Shown here: one piece after another, positions 1-11,700 of the stretch
How positions within the stretch are numbered: the first letter of the stretch is position 1
Layout: every line of letters begins with the position of its first letter
Assembly: GCA_002633005.1 (NCBI GenBank)
Contig: NMRA01000163.1
Coordinates: 32,071-96,070 of the forward strand
Reading direction: 5' to 3'
DNA: 64,000 nucleotides
Origin: Phoronis australis
Lineage: Eukaryota; Phoronida; Phoronidae
The notes under the pieces: model-generated
Told to the model about the DNA's origin: nothing
Databases searched by the model: none
Seen by the model: only the letters and a program-made list of their open reading frames with translations
Translations under genes and position numbers: made by a program

Positions 1-871
1 GATTTGACCTGATCACGTAAGATAGAGTTCTCTTCCCTTGACGTGGCATACTCGCGTCTGAGAGACTCAAAATCGTTGGACAGCTTTTCGAACTTGTCGT
101 TTATTATCTCTAATAGTTGACGGTTAGATATATCTGTAGTCTTCGGGCTCGTCTCACTTCAAGGCATATAGGACGAAATGCTTCGAGTCACTGACCTGTC
201 ACTGGCTGAAGGTGTTGTTGTCTTCCTAGACCCAGGCATTATCGCTAATATTACGTAAGTAGGTCAATTAATGGCGGACAGGGCCCGGTTATTCCTTCTT
301 CCTCAGGTGCTCTACACACATACTAAATATTCACTTCTGAAGTGAGTAGCAAACAATTTGTCAGCCTCCACGAGGTCACTGTGTTTATCTCTCTCAACCA
401 AACCACAAATTTGATGAAAATACTTCACTTGTACAGTCAAAAGAATCAATTTTCGAGACACAATTCTCACCTTGATGCTTATTATGCGACACCTACCGGT
501 TAGGTGCCTACATACCAAATTTCATGAAAATCCGTTCAGGACTTTTGAAGATACAAAGGTAAGCATAAAAAAATAAAATTGCCACTAGGGGACACACCGG
601 TACTCGGATCCGTCCGAAAGTTTGCACATGCCGTCCCATTCATGAATGGAACATATGCCGTACCAAATTTCATGAACGTATGTCAAAGGGTTTTGGAGAT
701 AAAGCAGCGGACGCCGGACGCCGTACGCCGGACGGACGCTGCCTGGACGGACGGACGGACGGAGATGGCGGCATAATGCGTCCTCATATAAATATGTGGG
801 TGCATAAAAAGGAATGAGGGATACGCCTATCAACTGATCTCTTTGACGAGCATGTGATCTAGTTTCGACTA
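1..871. other. Sequence outside the duplicated block
   Basis: This stretch has no counterpart in front of the second copy of the block near 35237, so it marks the left breakpoint of the duplication. It contains a short GACG/GGAC-rich simple repeat at about 704-767. The short open frames here show no recognisable domain. I see no gene. Confidence 0.5.
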
Positions 872-2384
872 GGAATTACCGAGACAACTGTTACGATGCC
901 TATTCAATACGCCCTTTGTATTGATGTAGATCTGTGCTAATGAAGTGGAAAGGTGATAGCTAGCATTGTTGTCTCAACAATGGTTACACCCAATATTTGG
1001 TTTCCGCTGACATTTTCAGAATGACAGCCTGCAACTGTGGAGAGAAGTTTTAACTTGGTACATTATAAATATCACAAAATGACTAAAAAGGTTAACATGT
1101 GTTTATCTTCACATAGGGCCACTTCCCAAAAGAACGATATGTTTCATATTGGTTTTCTTTAATTAATTTTAATGCTTCTGCCCACTTCTTTTTTTACCGG
1201 AAACTGGTAGTTTGTCTACTGAACTCTAAACCGTCTCCTCCATTATATGAACTCACGCATTCCTCTGATTGCCGTTGTGGCCACCAGCCCAAACCGATCG
1301 CAAATACGCCTTGCTTCGTGCTCGCAATGTTTTATCAGAGATCAGATAGGTCACGGTTTGGGCTCCAAGATGCTCAGAATAAAGCAAAATGACTGCTCAT
1401 CATTGTCTTTCAACGCCAAAAAAGTTCAAAACAACACTTTGAATAAATTGTCTAGGACGTATGGTCACGCGCGCCAGAATATTCGGGAACAATGCTGTTG
1501 TCAGCGTAGCTGCGAATTGATACTGTAAGCGATCGTGTCAAGACTATGACCACTATACCGTCACTTACTGTGCGTAGGCGCTACCTTAAGATGTAAAAAG
1601 GTAGTTGGCTGCGCCTATGTGCGCCTACGTCCCACTATAACGTAATATACTGCGTAGGCGCAACGTTCCAGTGCCGAAACATGAGTGCACCCACGAGAGG
1701 GACTTGGGGGGCTCGAACGAGCCCTCCTATTAGGCGAAGTGGGCAAAAAGTTAAGCCTCGGAGAAACAAAAACTCCGAAACAAGTAGAAAACTAGAAAAA
1801 AATCCACTGAAAACGCAGGATCTACCTAATTTTGACGAGTGCATAACTCACATGTGTGAACGTAACCTGTTTTTTAAAAGGTCCATATTTCCAAAAATTC
1901 AAGCTCCACATTATTGGCTGGGTGCACGCAGGCAAAAGGTGGTTGGCTGCGCCTACAGAATGTACGTGCGCCCACTCCCCGCTACAACACTGATTCCAAA
2001 AAATTTCCACTGCTACGAAAGAATTCGCGCCAAAAAGCAGCGGTTGCGACAGATAAAGAATTTCGATTCCAGCTTGTGTCAAATAGCTGAAATAAATTCG
2101 TGAACTTACATGTATACTAATCCAACAATAGAAGGCGCTGACAGTGTGGCTTTTATTTTTTAAGGTGATAATGTTTATTGAAGAATACACGGAACATACA
2201 AGGAAAAATATGACAAACCCAGAAATTGCGAAGCATATCTGGGTTGAAGACAGTACATTCACTGTAGGTGAAAGTAGTATACTAAGAGTTATATATATAT
2301 GTAAGTAGTATCTAACTTAAGAATTCAAATATCACAAAAATACTAGAAACAAAAGCATATGCAGATACGGATATGAGAAGCAAA

Positions 2385-3340
2385 AAGATTGACAAGCTAT
2401 GCATAAAATTTACTAACATAGCTTAAAGGGATTTTATTGAGGAAAAGGTCGAAGCTTAGACTGCCATTTAATAATAATGTATTTTGGTAGAGATATTATT
2501 TACATGAATTGAAAGCATTTACAGTTAATTGGTTTTCACTGAGCGCACGAAAGAGAGAATTTCTCGGGTGTTCGATGAGGAAACATTCGAAGTAAATATG
2601 AGGATAAGACTGAAGGTCACCACTTTTACAATTTGGAGAGTCATTACTCAAGTCGTGCCTAAAAACAGATATGGAAATCAGAAGCAACAAGATTGATAAG
2701 CGATGCACAAAATTTACTAACATTGCTAAAGAGGAATTCATTAAGAAAAGGTCAAAGCTTGGACTACCATTTAATAATAATGTTGGTAGAGATATTATTA
2801 CAGGAATTGAAAGCATTTACAATTAATTGGTTTTCATTGAGTGCACGAAAGAGCGAATTTCTCGTGTGTTCGATGAGGGCACATTTGAAGAAAATATGAG
2901 GATAAGATTGATGGGTACCACATTTACAGCTTGGAGAGACATTACTAGTCGTGCGTAAACATGTAGGAGTTGAGGAAAAGACCGCAGCTCTGTCGGTAAA
3001 ATGCCATTTCGTTCTCGCGGGGAAGCGAGAACTGTGCCAGGGCTATTGAGTTGTCAAGTTTATAAAAAGCTGTCTTAAAAGCTTTTTTTGTACTTGTGAA
3101 TGAGTTGCTTTCCTTAACAGAGACTGGAAGAGAATTCCTGTTGTTGACCTTCTGAATTCCTGAGTGAACGGCGGAGGATTTGCATATGGCCTTGCCTAGT
3201 ATACATGTATAGATAGGGTAATTTTTGATAGAGTCATTGTTGACATGTTTAGTACCTTGAGAGTAAACGAGGCCATGAGAAGATTGCGTCGAGTAGACAG
3301 CTTGGGCCACTTCATTCAACACCTTAAAGAAGAATGACAC
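2385..3340 (-). mobile_element. LINE C-terminal remnant with duplicated tail
   Basis: The minus strand encodes broken pieces typical of the end of non-LTR retrotransposon polyproteins: a NSLPVSVKES-like segment followed by a Cys-x-Cys...His...Cys knuckle (C-K-S-G...PHIYFEC...HPRNSLFRAL). The knuckle segment is present about twice in tandem, with a unit near 300 bp. The arrangement is also found in unit 2 (36070-36985), so it predates the block duplication. No reverse transcriptase core is visible. Confidence 0.6.
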
Positions 3341-3490
3341 CCGAGTTAATTAGTCATTGTTACTGTCTTAATCGGTCTATATCCACATCGCCTCTTACAC
3401 GGTCGACCTCACCTTGCCGAGAGGTGTCGCGTTAACCTGGGAGGAAGGTGAGAAACGACAAAGCGACGTCAGTAGTTCGTCTGCAGAGTG

Positions 3491-3745
3491 AATGCCTCTA
3501 TGTTGCGGTGCATCGTTACCTCTTGTCCGAACTATGAAACTGCGAAGAAAGCGAGTACATCGGTTTTTCGACTTTCTCAAGAGCCCGAAATGCTTAGGAA
3601 GTGGCTCGCGGTAGTGAAGAATGCCAAGGTAGGCTGTTAAGAACAAGTATGAGGCCGTGAAACATCTCCTTGTCTGTGGCCGGCATTTCGTCGACAGTGA
3701 TTTCTCTGATGAACTGCGGCTCACCAAAGAACTGTCCATACTTTC
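3491..3745 (+). pseudogene. Decayed THAP domain
   Basis: Three broken frames together resemble a THAP zinc finger, the DNA-binding domain of P-element-type transposases and related proteins. The pieces are a start MPLCCGAS, a middle PEMLRKWLAVVKNAK with the W expected in the THAP core, and an end LLVCGRHFVDSDF matching the C-x2-H-F signature. The pieces are in different frames and a stop intervenes, so no protein is made. It lies in the unit 1-specific segment and is probably a transposon relic. Confidence 0.5.
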
Positions 3746-4972
3746 CGTTGCCTGCTCATGTTCACAGCGCCTCTAGTATTCCAGTTCGAACTGATAGCCT
3801 GTGAAACCTGACGATTCGACCCGTGAAATCTTCGTCGCCTGAGCTCTTGCGGGGCGAGTTGCCGTTTATTAGTAGGCTAGACATTTATTATTCTACGTTC
3901 TGTTTCAAAATGAATTATTCTCACCCTAACCAATGCTTATATGAAACTGAAACAAAACTTGTATCATTAGATACATCTTGTAATGCCTTGGAGTGCTCGT
4001 TAGTGCAAACGTCTTGAGAAGCCAATAAACCACTGCGTTACCGGCTTTTGATGCCGGCAACAAAGGTAATTGACCGGGCACCGAGGCCGTGTGAGCGCAT
4101 GCTAATTCAGTGTTTGGTGACAGAAAGCTGTTGTGAAGCAATTACTCGATTTTATATGCTAGGGAAATCTTTATTTAGAAATACAAATACATTATTCAAA
4201 TCATTGTTACTGTAGAACTTTTGCCCTGACGGTCTGTGGAAGGGGAACGGCCACATCGCGGCCCCAGACAAGTAAGTAGATTTTCAGTTTCGTGGCTAAT
4301 TCACATAAATATTTACGTGCACATTATTTCTTTGGCCCACTATTATAATCTTTTCGTGACTAGAGGTTTACTAGTTTCCAACTCAAGCTGGTTTATGTTC
4401 GTGCCAGTCTCGGCGGCCGCGACGGGTCTGATCGGGTTCCGAGCCACTAGCCGGGATAACGAGTCAGCCCGGCCACGGCGACGGGCCTGATCGAGTTCCG
4501 AGGCACTGGCCTGGATAATTGGAGTTTTGTGTGTTTAGATTTCAATAAATAAGTTTTGTAGCAATTAGGACTAAGTTCTTAAAAATGGTAATTATAATCA
4601 TTGTAGATGAGAAACTCCGAATTTGTTGACTCGTTTATGAATCAAAATAAAGACTTATCTCCCTTGTCATGTATACTCGCGGAATTCCATGTCAATGGAA
4701 TCCCCGAGTAGAATCGCGACGAATGTGGACGATATTGGAATAGCTGTAGTATTAATTGAAGAAATTTTAAAACGAAAAACATCATTGAAACGGTTTAGTT
4801 ATCACTAAGGGAACATAAAAGGTTCACTGAGTGATTAAAATAAAACTAGCAGAAGAAGCACAGTTGACAGGTCAACTAATTGCGCTTTTGACGTTCCCAC
4901 ACTGAACTGCAGTTTGTTTGCTTATTAGCCCTGTAGTTCACCAAACTTGAGTAGATCTTTGCCGTGCACTAA

Positions 4973-5638
4973 CAGTGGCGGATCTAGGATACCATAAGGG
5001 AGGGCCAACATGCTGCCTCGGAGAATTAGGGAAAGCGTGATTATGTGCACAGTCGCCCAGAAAGTTGCCGGGGTCGGCGATGTGACCCGGTGTCCCCCCC
5101 CAAAAAAACGGCAACCCGATTCCCCCGTGCTCTGGGGCCTCCTGTTCCTTGTTGGTGATTTCCATATTTCTTCACGCTTCACGCTTTTTGATTTTGCTAG
5201 CACCAGCCAAGGGGAGGCGGGTCCCCTGNCTAATTACAATACCAGAACAGCAACAATTTTTTGCGAGACATTAGTGATGTTGATACTGATGAGGAAGAAA
5301 ATAGTGGTGGAGTTTTGTAGTGCTGTTCTAGTGGCGGATCAGGGACCAGAAGGAGGGGGGCAGCATGTTGCCTCGGGGAATTGGGCAGAGCTCGGTTGTA
5401 TGTGTACAGGCGTCCCGAAAGTTGCGGCGACCCGGAGTATGAAGCTTCTGTTCGGGAAATCTATCGACTAAAAATATTTAAAATAATAAACAGGAACGAG
5501 AGCCCACCACGATCTGTGGTATGAGCCCCCTCCCCCCTTCTCCAGTACCACTCCTAGTTATATTTCCTCTCGCGTCGCGCTGTTGCTGTTTCATTTTGCT
5601 TGCGGCAGCCCCTTCCCCCCTCCCTAAATCCGTCTATG
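4973..5638. mobile_element. hAT-like non-autonomous element
   Basis: The left end reads CAGTGGCGGATCTAGGA and the right end reads AAATCCGTCTATG, imperfect inverted repeats of a kind shared with the element at 57849-58863. Both have C-rich or G-rich subterminal tracts. A second partial left end occurs internally near 5330, so part of the element is duplicated. The flanking 8-bp sequences match only partly. No transposase frame is seen. Confidence 0.5.
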
Positions 5639-6508
5639 TGTTCCAATTAGTGGTATAATTAAAGGAAATTATCAAGTAGTGTATGCTAACCCTGAGGCTC
5701 TGGCATCAACAAGTGATGGTGTGAAACGCTTGCAAAGCAAGGAATTAGCTTCTAAAACAAGGAATTAGCTTACAACGTGGCAATTGGGGTAATCAACGAA
5801 GGACACATTGTGTTAGAATGGTGAGTTTAATGCAGACAAAATACTTTCAATTACATCTATTCGTATCACAACAGGTTTCACAGCACCAATTTTTATGCCT
5901 TTTCTAATACCCAGAATTTTCAAATCCGAGCCTGGAAGTTTTAAGGAAATCTGGGAAAGCGTCCAAAATAATCAAAAACATAAATTTATTCAATGCAGAT
6001 GCACTAAATAAAAATGCCTCCCAAGAGACACGACAACCTCGAATTAACAAGGAACCCAGCAGCCCTTTTAGGTCACCCTGAAGTACAAAAATTGGGACAG
6101 AGTCGGAAATCCACATCATTAAAATAAGATATTCATGGGTGATTTTACTGTCGAAACTGCCCTTTAATTTTTGATTTTTGATAGAGTAACACCATCAGTG
6201 ATAGTACATGTATTATCAAAGCAACAAATGTGCAGAGAACATCATGTAGGCATGCATTCTTAACCTTAACTATATATAGGAAATCCAAAATCTATAATAT
6301 TTTAAATGTTTATGTAAAAGTAATCCTGTATTATACATTGACGTTAGATGCTAAAGACACAAATTTAACGTTTCATTATCTCGTCAAACCATTATTTTTT
6401 TCCAAAACATATGTAAACAATAACATTTTATCACATGGAACAAGTTCCCTTGGTACGTTTCAGTCTAACCAATAAAAATATTCTTTGATCAAAACCCCTT
6501 TAAGCTTA

Positions 6509-6996
6509 TTAAAGGCGAAGACAACCTTTTTCATGTCATTTTTAACATAAATAAGGTTCGTTGGTTATCCCAGACATATTTTCCTTTTAGTTACAGCTTT
6601 TCGTAATTTAATTAATTATTCGTTCTCTACTCCGGAAGTGACGTTTTGGGAGGCAAGAATTTCGCGCTAATTTCTTTTCATATCATAGTCTCATTATGAA
6701 AGCTGTCGAGTCAGTCATTGATCTACCTCGGTTGTGTTAAGTTCGGTCGTCGTTTGCTTTTGGTTACGAGTCACATCCGAAATAGAAAAAGGACTGACTC
6801 GGCAGCTCTCACAGTCAGACTATATGAAAAGAAATTGGCGCGAAATTCTTGCCTCCTAAAACGTCACTTCCAGAGTAGAGAACGAATAATTAATTAAATT
6901 ACGAAAAGCTGTAATTAAGTGGAATACATGTCTGGGATAGCCAACGAACCTTATTTTTGCTAAAAAAGACACGAAAAAGGTTGCCTTCGCCTTTAA
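6509..6996. mobile_element. Foldback element of the THAP/P-like family (unit 1 copy)
   Basis: The element starts TTAAAGGCGAAG and ends CTTCGCCTTTAA. Its two halves are near-complete inverted copies of each other over more than 200 bases, with almost no unique centre. The arms match the termini of the THAP-bearing elements at 30666-32004 and 62034-63102, so this is an internally deleted derivative. The same insertion is present in unit 2 (37174-37633), so it predates the block duplication. Confidence 0.7.
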
Positions 6997-8121
6997 GCAC
7001 TGAGATCATTCAGTGGCTAACTCACTATGCAACTGATTTTAACAACACACAAACATCATTTCTTGTGAAAAAACACTCATAGCTTATATGTACATATCAG
7101 ATGTTCCCTCAAGATTTATAAATCGAAAGCATTATGTCATGACTCTTTAACCACACGGGCACTCCACTATTATCTGCTCCAGAGTCATTAACTGAAATGG
7201 ACAATTGATTCTGTTGTCATTTATGATTTCTACCTTTCGTCACTGACATTTTTAAAGCTGGTGTAAACTACCACACCATCACTAAAGATCAAAAACTAAA
7301 CAATAAATTGTCATCCCTTTTGCAATCTTTTTTCTTAAAGCAGATCCTCTTACAAACAAGAACAGTCATCCATCAGTTTTACAGTTAACTACACACTGAA
7401 TTTCAAAAATTGGTTATGCAAAAACTCTCTAGTTTGGGACAGTGAATAATCATTTTGATCAAAGTCGGAGCTTTTCCCAATTTTTAGAAATTCACACAAT
7501 TGTCCAGGGGCGGATCCAGGATTTTGAGTTGGGGGGGGGCGGGGCTGAGCTAAGGAATAACCAGAATTTCGACAGATGCAAGCGCCCAGACTAAAATGTG
7601 GGGATATAGGGGTCTCGAATTTTTGAGCTTGCGTACATGTAACTAAAAAAAAATGAAAACGGGTTTTTTCAGGGCCTATGAGTTGTTTATTCACTCCCCG
7701 AACCCCTAAGAAGTTATGATGTTGACACTTTTTATAGAGAATTTGAAAGCATTATTCTGTTTATACATGAAGCCTAAACGGGAAAATTTGATCGAAACTA
7801 GGGTAATTAAATCAAATTAAATTAACATGAATTTCATTTCTGTAAATATTTTATAGATTTGGAGGAATTTCTGCCTTAGAAAACAAACTTTTGAAACACT
7901 GCTAGTCATTTGGAATCCACGAGCTAGTCGTTACAGCTGATTCAGTTTACATTTACTTGTTCTTCTTACGTACTATGAATTTTTAGATTGTGAGTACAAC
8001 ATAGAAAAATATTTACATCAGTTTATCCGCTATAGCTCTCCGAATTGGTGTAAAATTCGTCGTTTCTGATACGTTCATGCAGAGGATATTTTACATGTAT
8101 GCTACCAACTGCAGAGAATTG
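6997..8121. other. Downstream flank of gene A
   Basis: No gene is seen. The stretch is shared with unit 2. A G-rich tract near 7530 follows GGGGCGGATCCAGGA, which resembles a hAT-like left end. A possible minus-strand polyadenylation signal AATAAA (plus-strand TTTATT at 7686-7691, conserved at 38306-38311) lies about 430 bp downstream of the gene A stop; this is only suggestive. Confidence 0.3.
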
Positions 8122-8729
8122 TCAGTGGTTGTTTTTTCTTATTCTCATTACAGAATTTTTAAGTAAAATTACCTCCGTGTCTAGATTACATTTCATGCAA
8201 TTATTTGATGCCGATTTTGGACAATTCACGTTCAAAGGATAGTAGTAATTGATCCCAACGGACGCACAAGCTTTATGCCACCATCCACCTGATTTTGATT
8301 TTCCGCAGTTTCCACTCCATGCATCGTTGTCTCTGTCTTTGGTTGTAAACGGTCTGCCATTTATTTCTTCCATCGAAGACCCCACAATCGCTGTATTTGC
8401 TGTTGAGATGTTTATTCTGTAATTATCTGACTCGTCTGCTACGAAGAACATGTCGTGATCACGTGTTATAACTGTGCCATTCCAACTAGTCATCTCATAC
8501 TGTAACTTATACGGAGCTTGTCTAGTGATGTAGTGAAGGTTATCATTGCCGAGCCACATCTCTTCATTCAAAACACCAAATCCTTCCTTGTAGTCGGTCC
8601 ATGGTCGATCAAAACTGAGACTTCCGTTGAATCTTCGCTGAATGATCGTCCACCCTTCTTGGCAGTAAACGTGGAATTCTCTGTGACAGTTTTTTGGACG
8701 AATTAACAGAAACCCAGTGAAGTCAGGTG
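8122..8729 (-). CDS. Gene A exon 3: fibrinogen C-terminal domain
   Basis: One exon encodes the whole domain. Visible family landmarks are FHVYCQEGWTIIQRR, a W/Y-rich KEGFG segment, EEMWLGNDNLHYIT, the calcium-site motif DRDND at about residues 232-236, then NC and GGWWH at 248-252, ending in a hydrophobic strand and RIRKNNH. The acceptor AG lies at 8730-8731 and the exon begins in phase 1, completing an Ala codon with the microexon. The usual Cys-His of the fibrinogen-domain binding pocket is replaced by Cys-Ala (C255), and three more cysteines follow (about 270, 278, 281). Several N-glycosylation sequons (NGS, NGT, NIS) are present. Confidence 0.85.
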
Positions 8730-11700
8730 CTTAAATAAGATAAATAAAATTAAAATGCATGAAGTAAGTAAGTAAGTAAGTAAGTATTTATTTTTTAGTA
8801 TAGTGACATGTGTTCAAATTAATTTAAACAATGAATACGTTACAAAGACTAGGAACACCCAGCCCTCCGCGGGGGTTATAAGTCACTTTAGATACATGAT
8901 ACAAAAAAGAAAAGACAATTGTACACACATTGCAAGAGGACCAGAAAGAAAGCAAATGGAAAGTTTGGATTGTTTATAATGACATGAACATTGCAAAACG
9001 CAGATGAAAATAGATTAGGAGCCTGTGACTGCACCAGAACATTAGTGATAAAATGGGAACATGGATTTTTAACATGCAGTTACATGGAATTACTGGGATA
9101 GTTTAGCTTGAAAAACTAGCGGCAATTAAAAAGTGGCTCTTTTCATTTGAAGGATGAGTTTCGATAGGTTATTGCAAAACACCAACACAGAAATTCCGAA
9201 AATGGGTCCACCCAAAAGAACGCCCATGGGAGCATTTTTAGAAGTTTTCCCAAAGTACGCCTTATTTTCAGTAACTGTTCGCATAGTTTGAAAATTTGAT
9301 GAGATGTTCTAAAATACATATGTACTGTAATATATTTTGATGTAAAGTTTTGTTCATTGTGGCAAGACATAGTATTTCAGGACGGGGCATAGTTTCAAAA
9401 AATGTCAGACGCTGAATTCTCTCATTCCTGTCTCCTATTTATCCAAAGAGGTACTAAGAAGCCGAAGTGCTTATCAGACACTATAAATGGCATAGCACAA
9501 TATCCATCACAGTTGGCGGCACGCACCCTCCAAATCCACACATGACAGCCAAACCCCGGGTTAGAAGTCCATGTGTGGATATATTTCATTATGTCTTTTT
9601 ACATAATATACTGTCAACGACCCAGTTAACAAAACATTTGTATAAAAACAGGACGTCAGCTGTGAAATACATGTACACGGGTTTAAACCGCGTATCACAG
9701 TATTTTGTTGACACGACTCTCATAGCCGTAATCATACCTTAACTGCTTTTACAAGAACAGTTGTCTAAAACACAGATACATGTAAATGGTCAATAAACGT
9801 ATGCTTCCTTTCCGAATGAATGTTGGCAATTTCAATTCCATAGTGTTCACAGATAGCCCTTAATTCAGGTAGTTTTTATAACAGTATAAGTGCAGGCGGT
9901 CTGGTACAAGATGTACTAGACGTGCGTAGGCCGCCCATGTGACTCTAATGCACTGGTCACCTGGAACCATTTTTAAGCGTTATAAATATGTTGTTAAAAT
10001 CGAGCTGAGGAGGTAGAAATCTGGGTCTAACAGTGTAGCCTAGTGGGACTCGAACCCACGGCCTTGAGTAAAGAAAGCAGGCACCTATCACAGTAGGCCA
10101 AACTGCCTCCTCTCATCTAGTTTTGGCTTTCTAAGAGAAATTTCGGTTGCTTAATTACACAAATTACTATCACCAAGGATTATATGATGACGAGATTTGA
10201 CCACTTCAGTGTAGCCCCCACAAAAGTGTCTTAGCGTTGACAGCGTCTTCATTATCGGTGTCTTGCAGGCTGCTAAAGCAATTTGCGTTGATGTTTGATA
10301 TGATTAATCTCGAAGCGTCATCTGCATTTGTTGCAGTTCTTATTTCGGGCGACTGACTCAAAGGATATTACAAGCTCATTTGACTCGGCTCCCGTGGCTA
10401 CTGTGGCAACATACTCACCAGGGTCGGAACAGTCTCTGTGGACCTGAAATACAGCAAAGGGAAAATTTATGATCTGGCTTGTTCATCTGTACATACATGT
10501 CCGTTTATGGTAGCTGAATAACACATGCCTATAATGGCAACTTCAACTCAGTAATCTTAAGTATGAAAACGACATAGCCTTTGCCTCCCACTCGCATCGA
10601 TGTTGATTTGCCAGCATCCATTGGCTCGACCAGCCCAGTTGCCGGAGCCTGAAGCCGACGAAATGGCCGACGATTTTGGATGAATGGTGAGGCTTTAGAT
10701 TTTAATAAATTGCACCTCTGACTCGTTGTGCGACTGATTTGCCCCCAATTTCAAATTTATTTTGACCACGAATTGAAATTCATCGAGTTGGTATTTGTCA
10801 GTTAGCGGTTTTGGAACTCCCGGATTTTCAGAATCAGTTTCAATCACTGAATAACGCATTTATCAGCGACTGCTAGCTTTAACTATTATGAACCACTAAC
10901 CTTAAATGTGTGTATACATGTAGGTTCAATAGTTCTAAAAGGCAACTTCAAATGCAAATCGAATTGCATAGAAGACTGTTCATTTAGCTCATGAAGTGAC
11001 GTTACTGAAAGAATTCTGCGATAGGGAGGCTTTTCTTTGACAGCTTCTTGCGACTGGTTCTCCTGTTTCGGCTTCCGAAGAGCAGGGGTTTCCCAATCTT
11101 CCAGCGATACAACATGTCGAATATAGTCAAACCTACCCCTAACCGAGCTTATAAACTGCCCTTCACAAGAGTGTGCACAAATAACACGGGTTTCCGTCTG
11201 TGTAATTGGTGAGAGGTAGTTTATGAATATCCAGACTAGTACGACCTGCAGTTGCATTCTTCATAAGGGAACATGAAATTGGATCTTAACCGAAGAACCC
11301 TCATCACCTGCTACCACGCAGGAACTGATCAACTCAATGTAGTTCGGGACCAGGATCGAAACTCCCAATGAATTGGCATCCCGATAAAAATAGCAACAGG
11401 AAAGCGTCAGTCCAACCGACGTTTGAAGTAAGTTGACGTAGCTCTAATTCTAATTCTATTATGTGCAACTGTTTTCCTAATTTGTTAAGGTAACTCAATT
11501 GTGATTGTATTTGGATTACAGAGAGACAAAGAAACCAGTGAATTGTGCTGGTGGTTATTTTTTAAACTTGAAAAGTAGACCTACTTTGAGAATCGAATCG
11601 AAATGTACCTACACGTATCGATATCGAAATCAGCTGCCCCCTCATCGCGGTTTAGATTACGATTCTACCAATCGTCACACCCTTTGTTTATCCGGAACTT

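Larger units (their letters stand above)
3284..6322. other. Segment present only in unit 1
   Basis: Unit 2 passes directly from the equivalent of position 3283 to the equivalent of about 6322 (junction near 36985). This 3-kb stretch was therefore either inserted in unit 1 or deleted from unit 2. It contains a decayed THAP domain and a hAT-like element, annotated separately. The rest (3760-4970, 5640-6320) shows no gene that I can support. Confidence 0.6.

Noticed and set aside
1681-2103. 140-codon plus-strand frame
   Set aside because: Most of it (about 1706-2388) is missing from unit 2, composition is ordinary, and no domain is recognised.
5010-5471. 153-codon plus-strand frame
   Set aside because: It lies entirely inside a non-autonomous hAT-like element and crosses an ambiguous base at 5229.
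8762-8785. Telomere-like or CRISPR-like array
   Set aside because: It is a plain AAGT microsatellite without spacers; no CRISPR array is present in this eukaryotic window.
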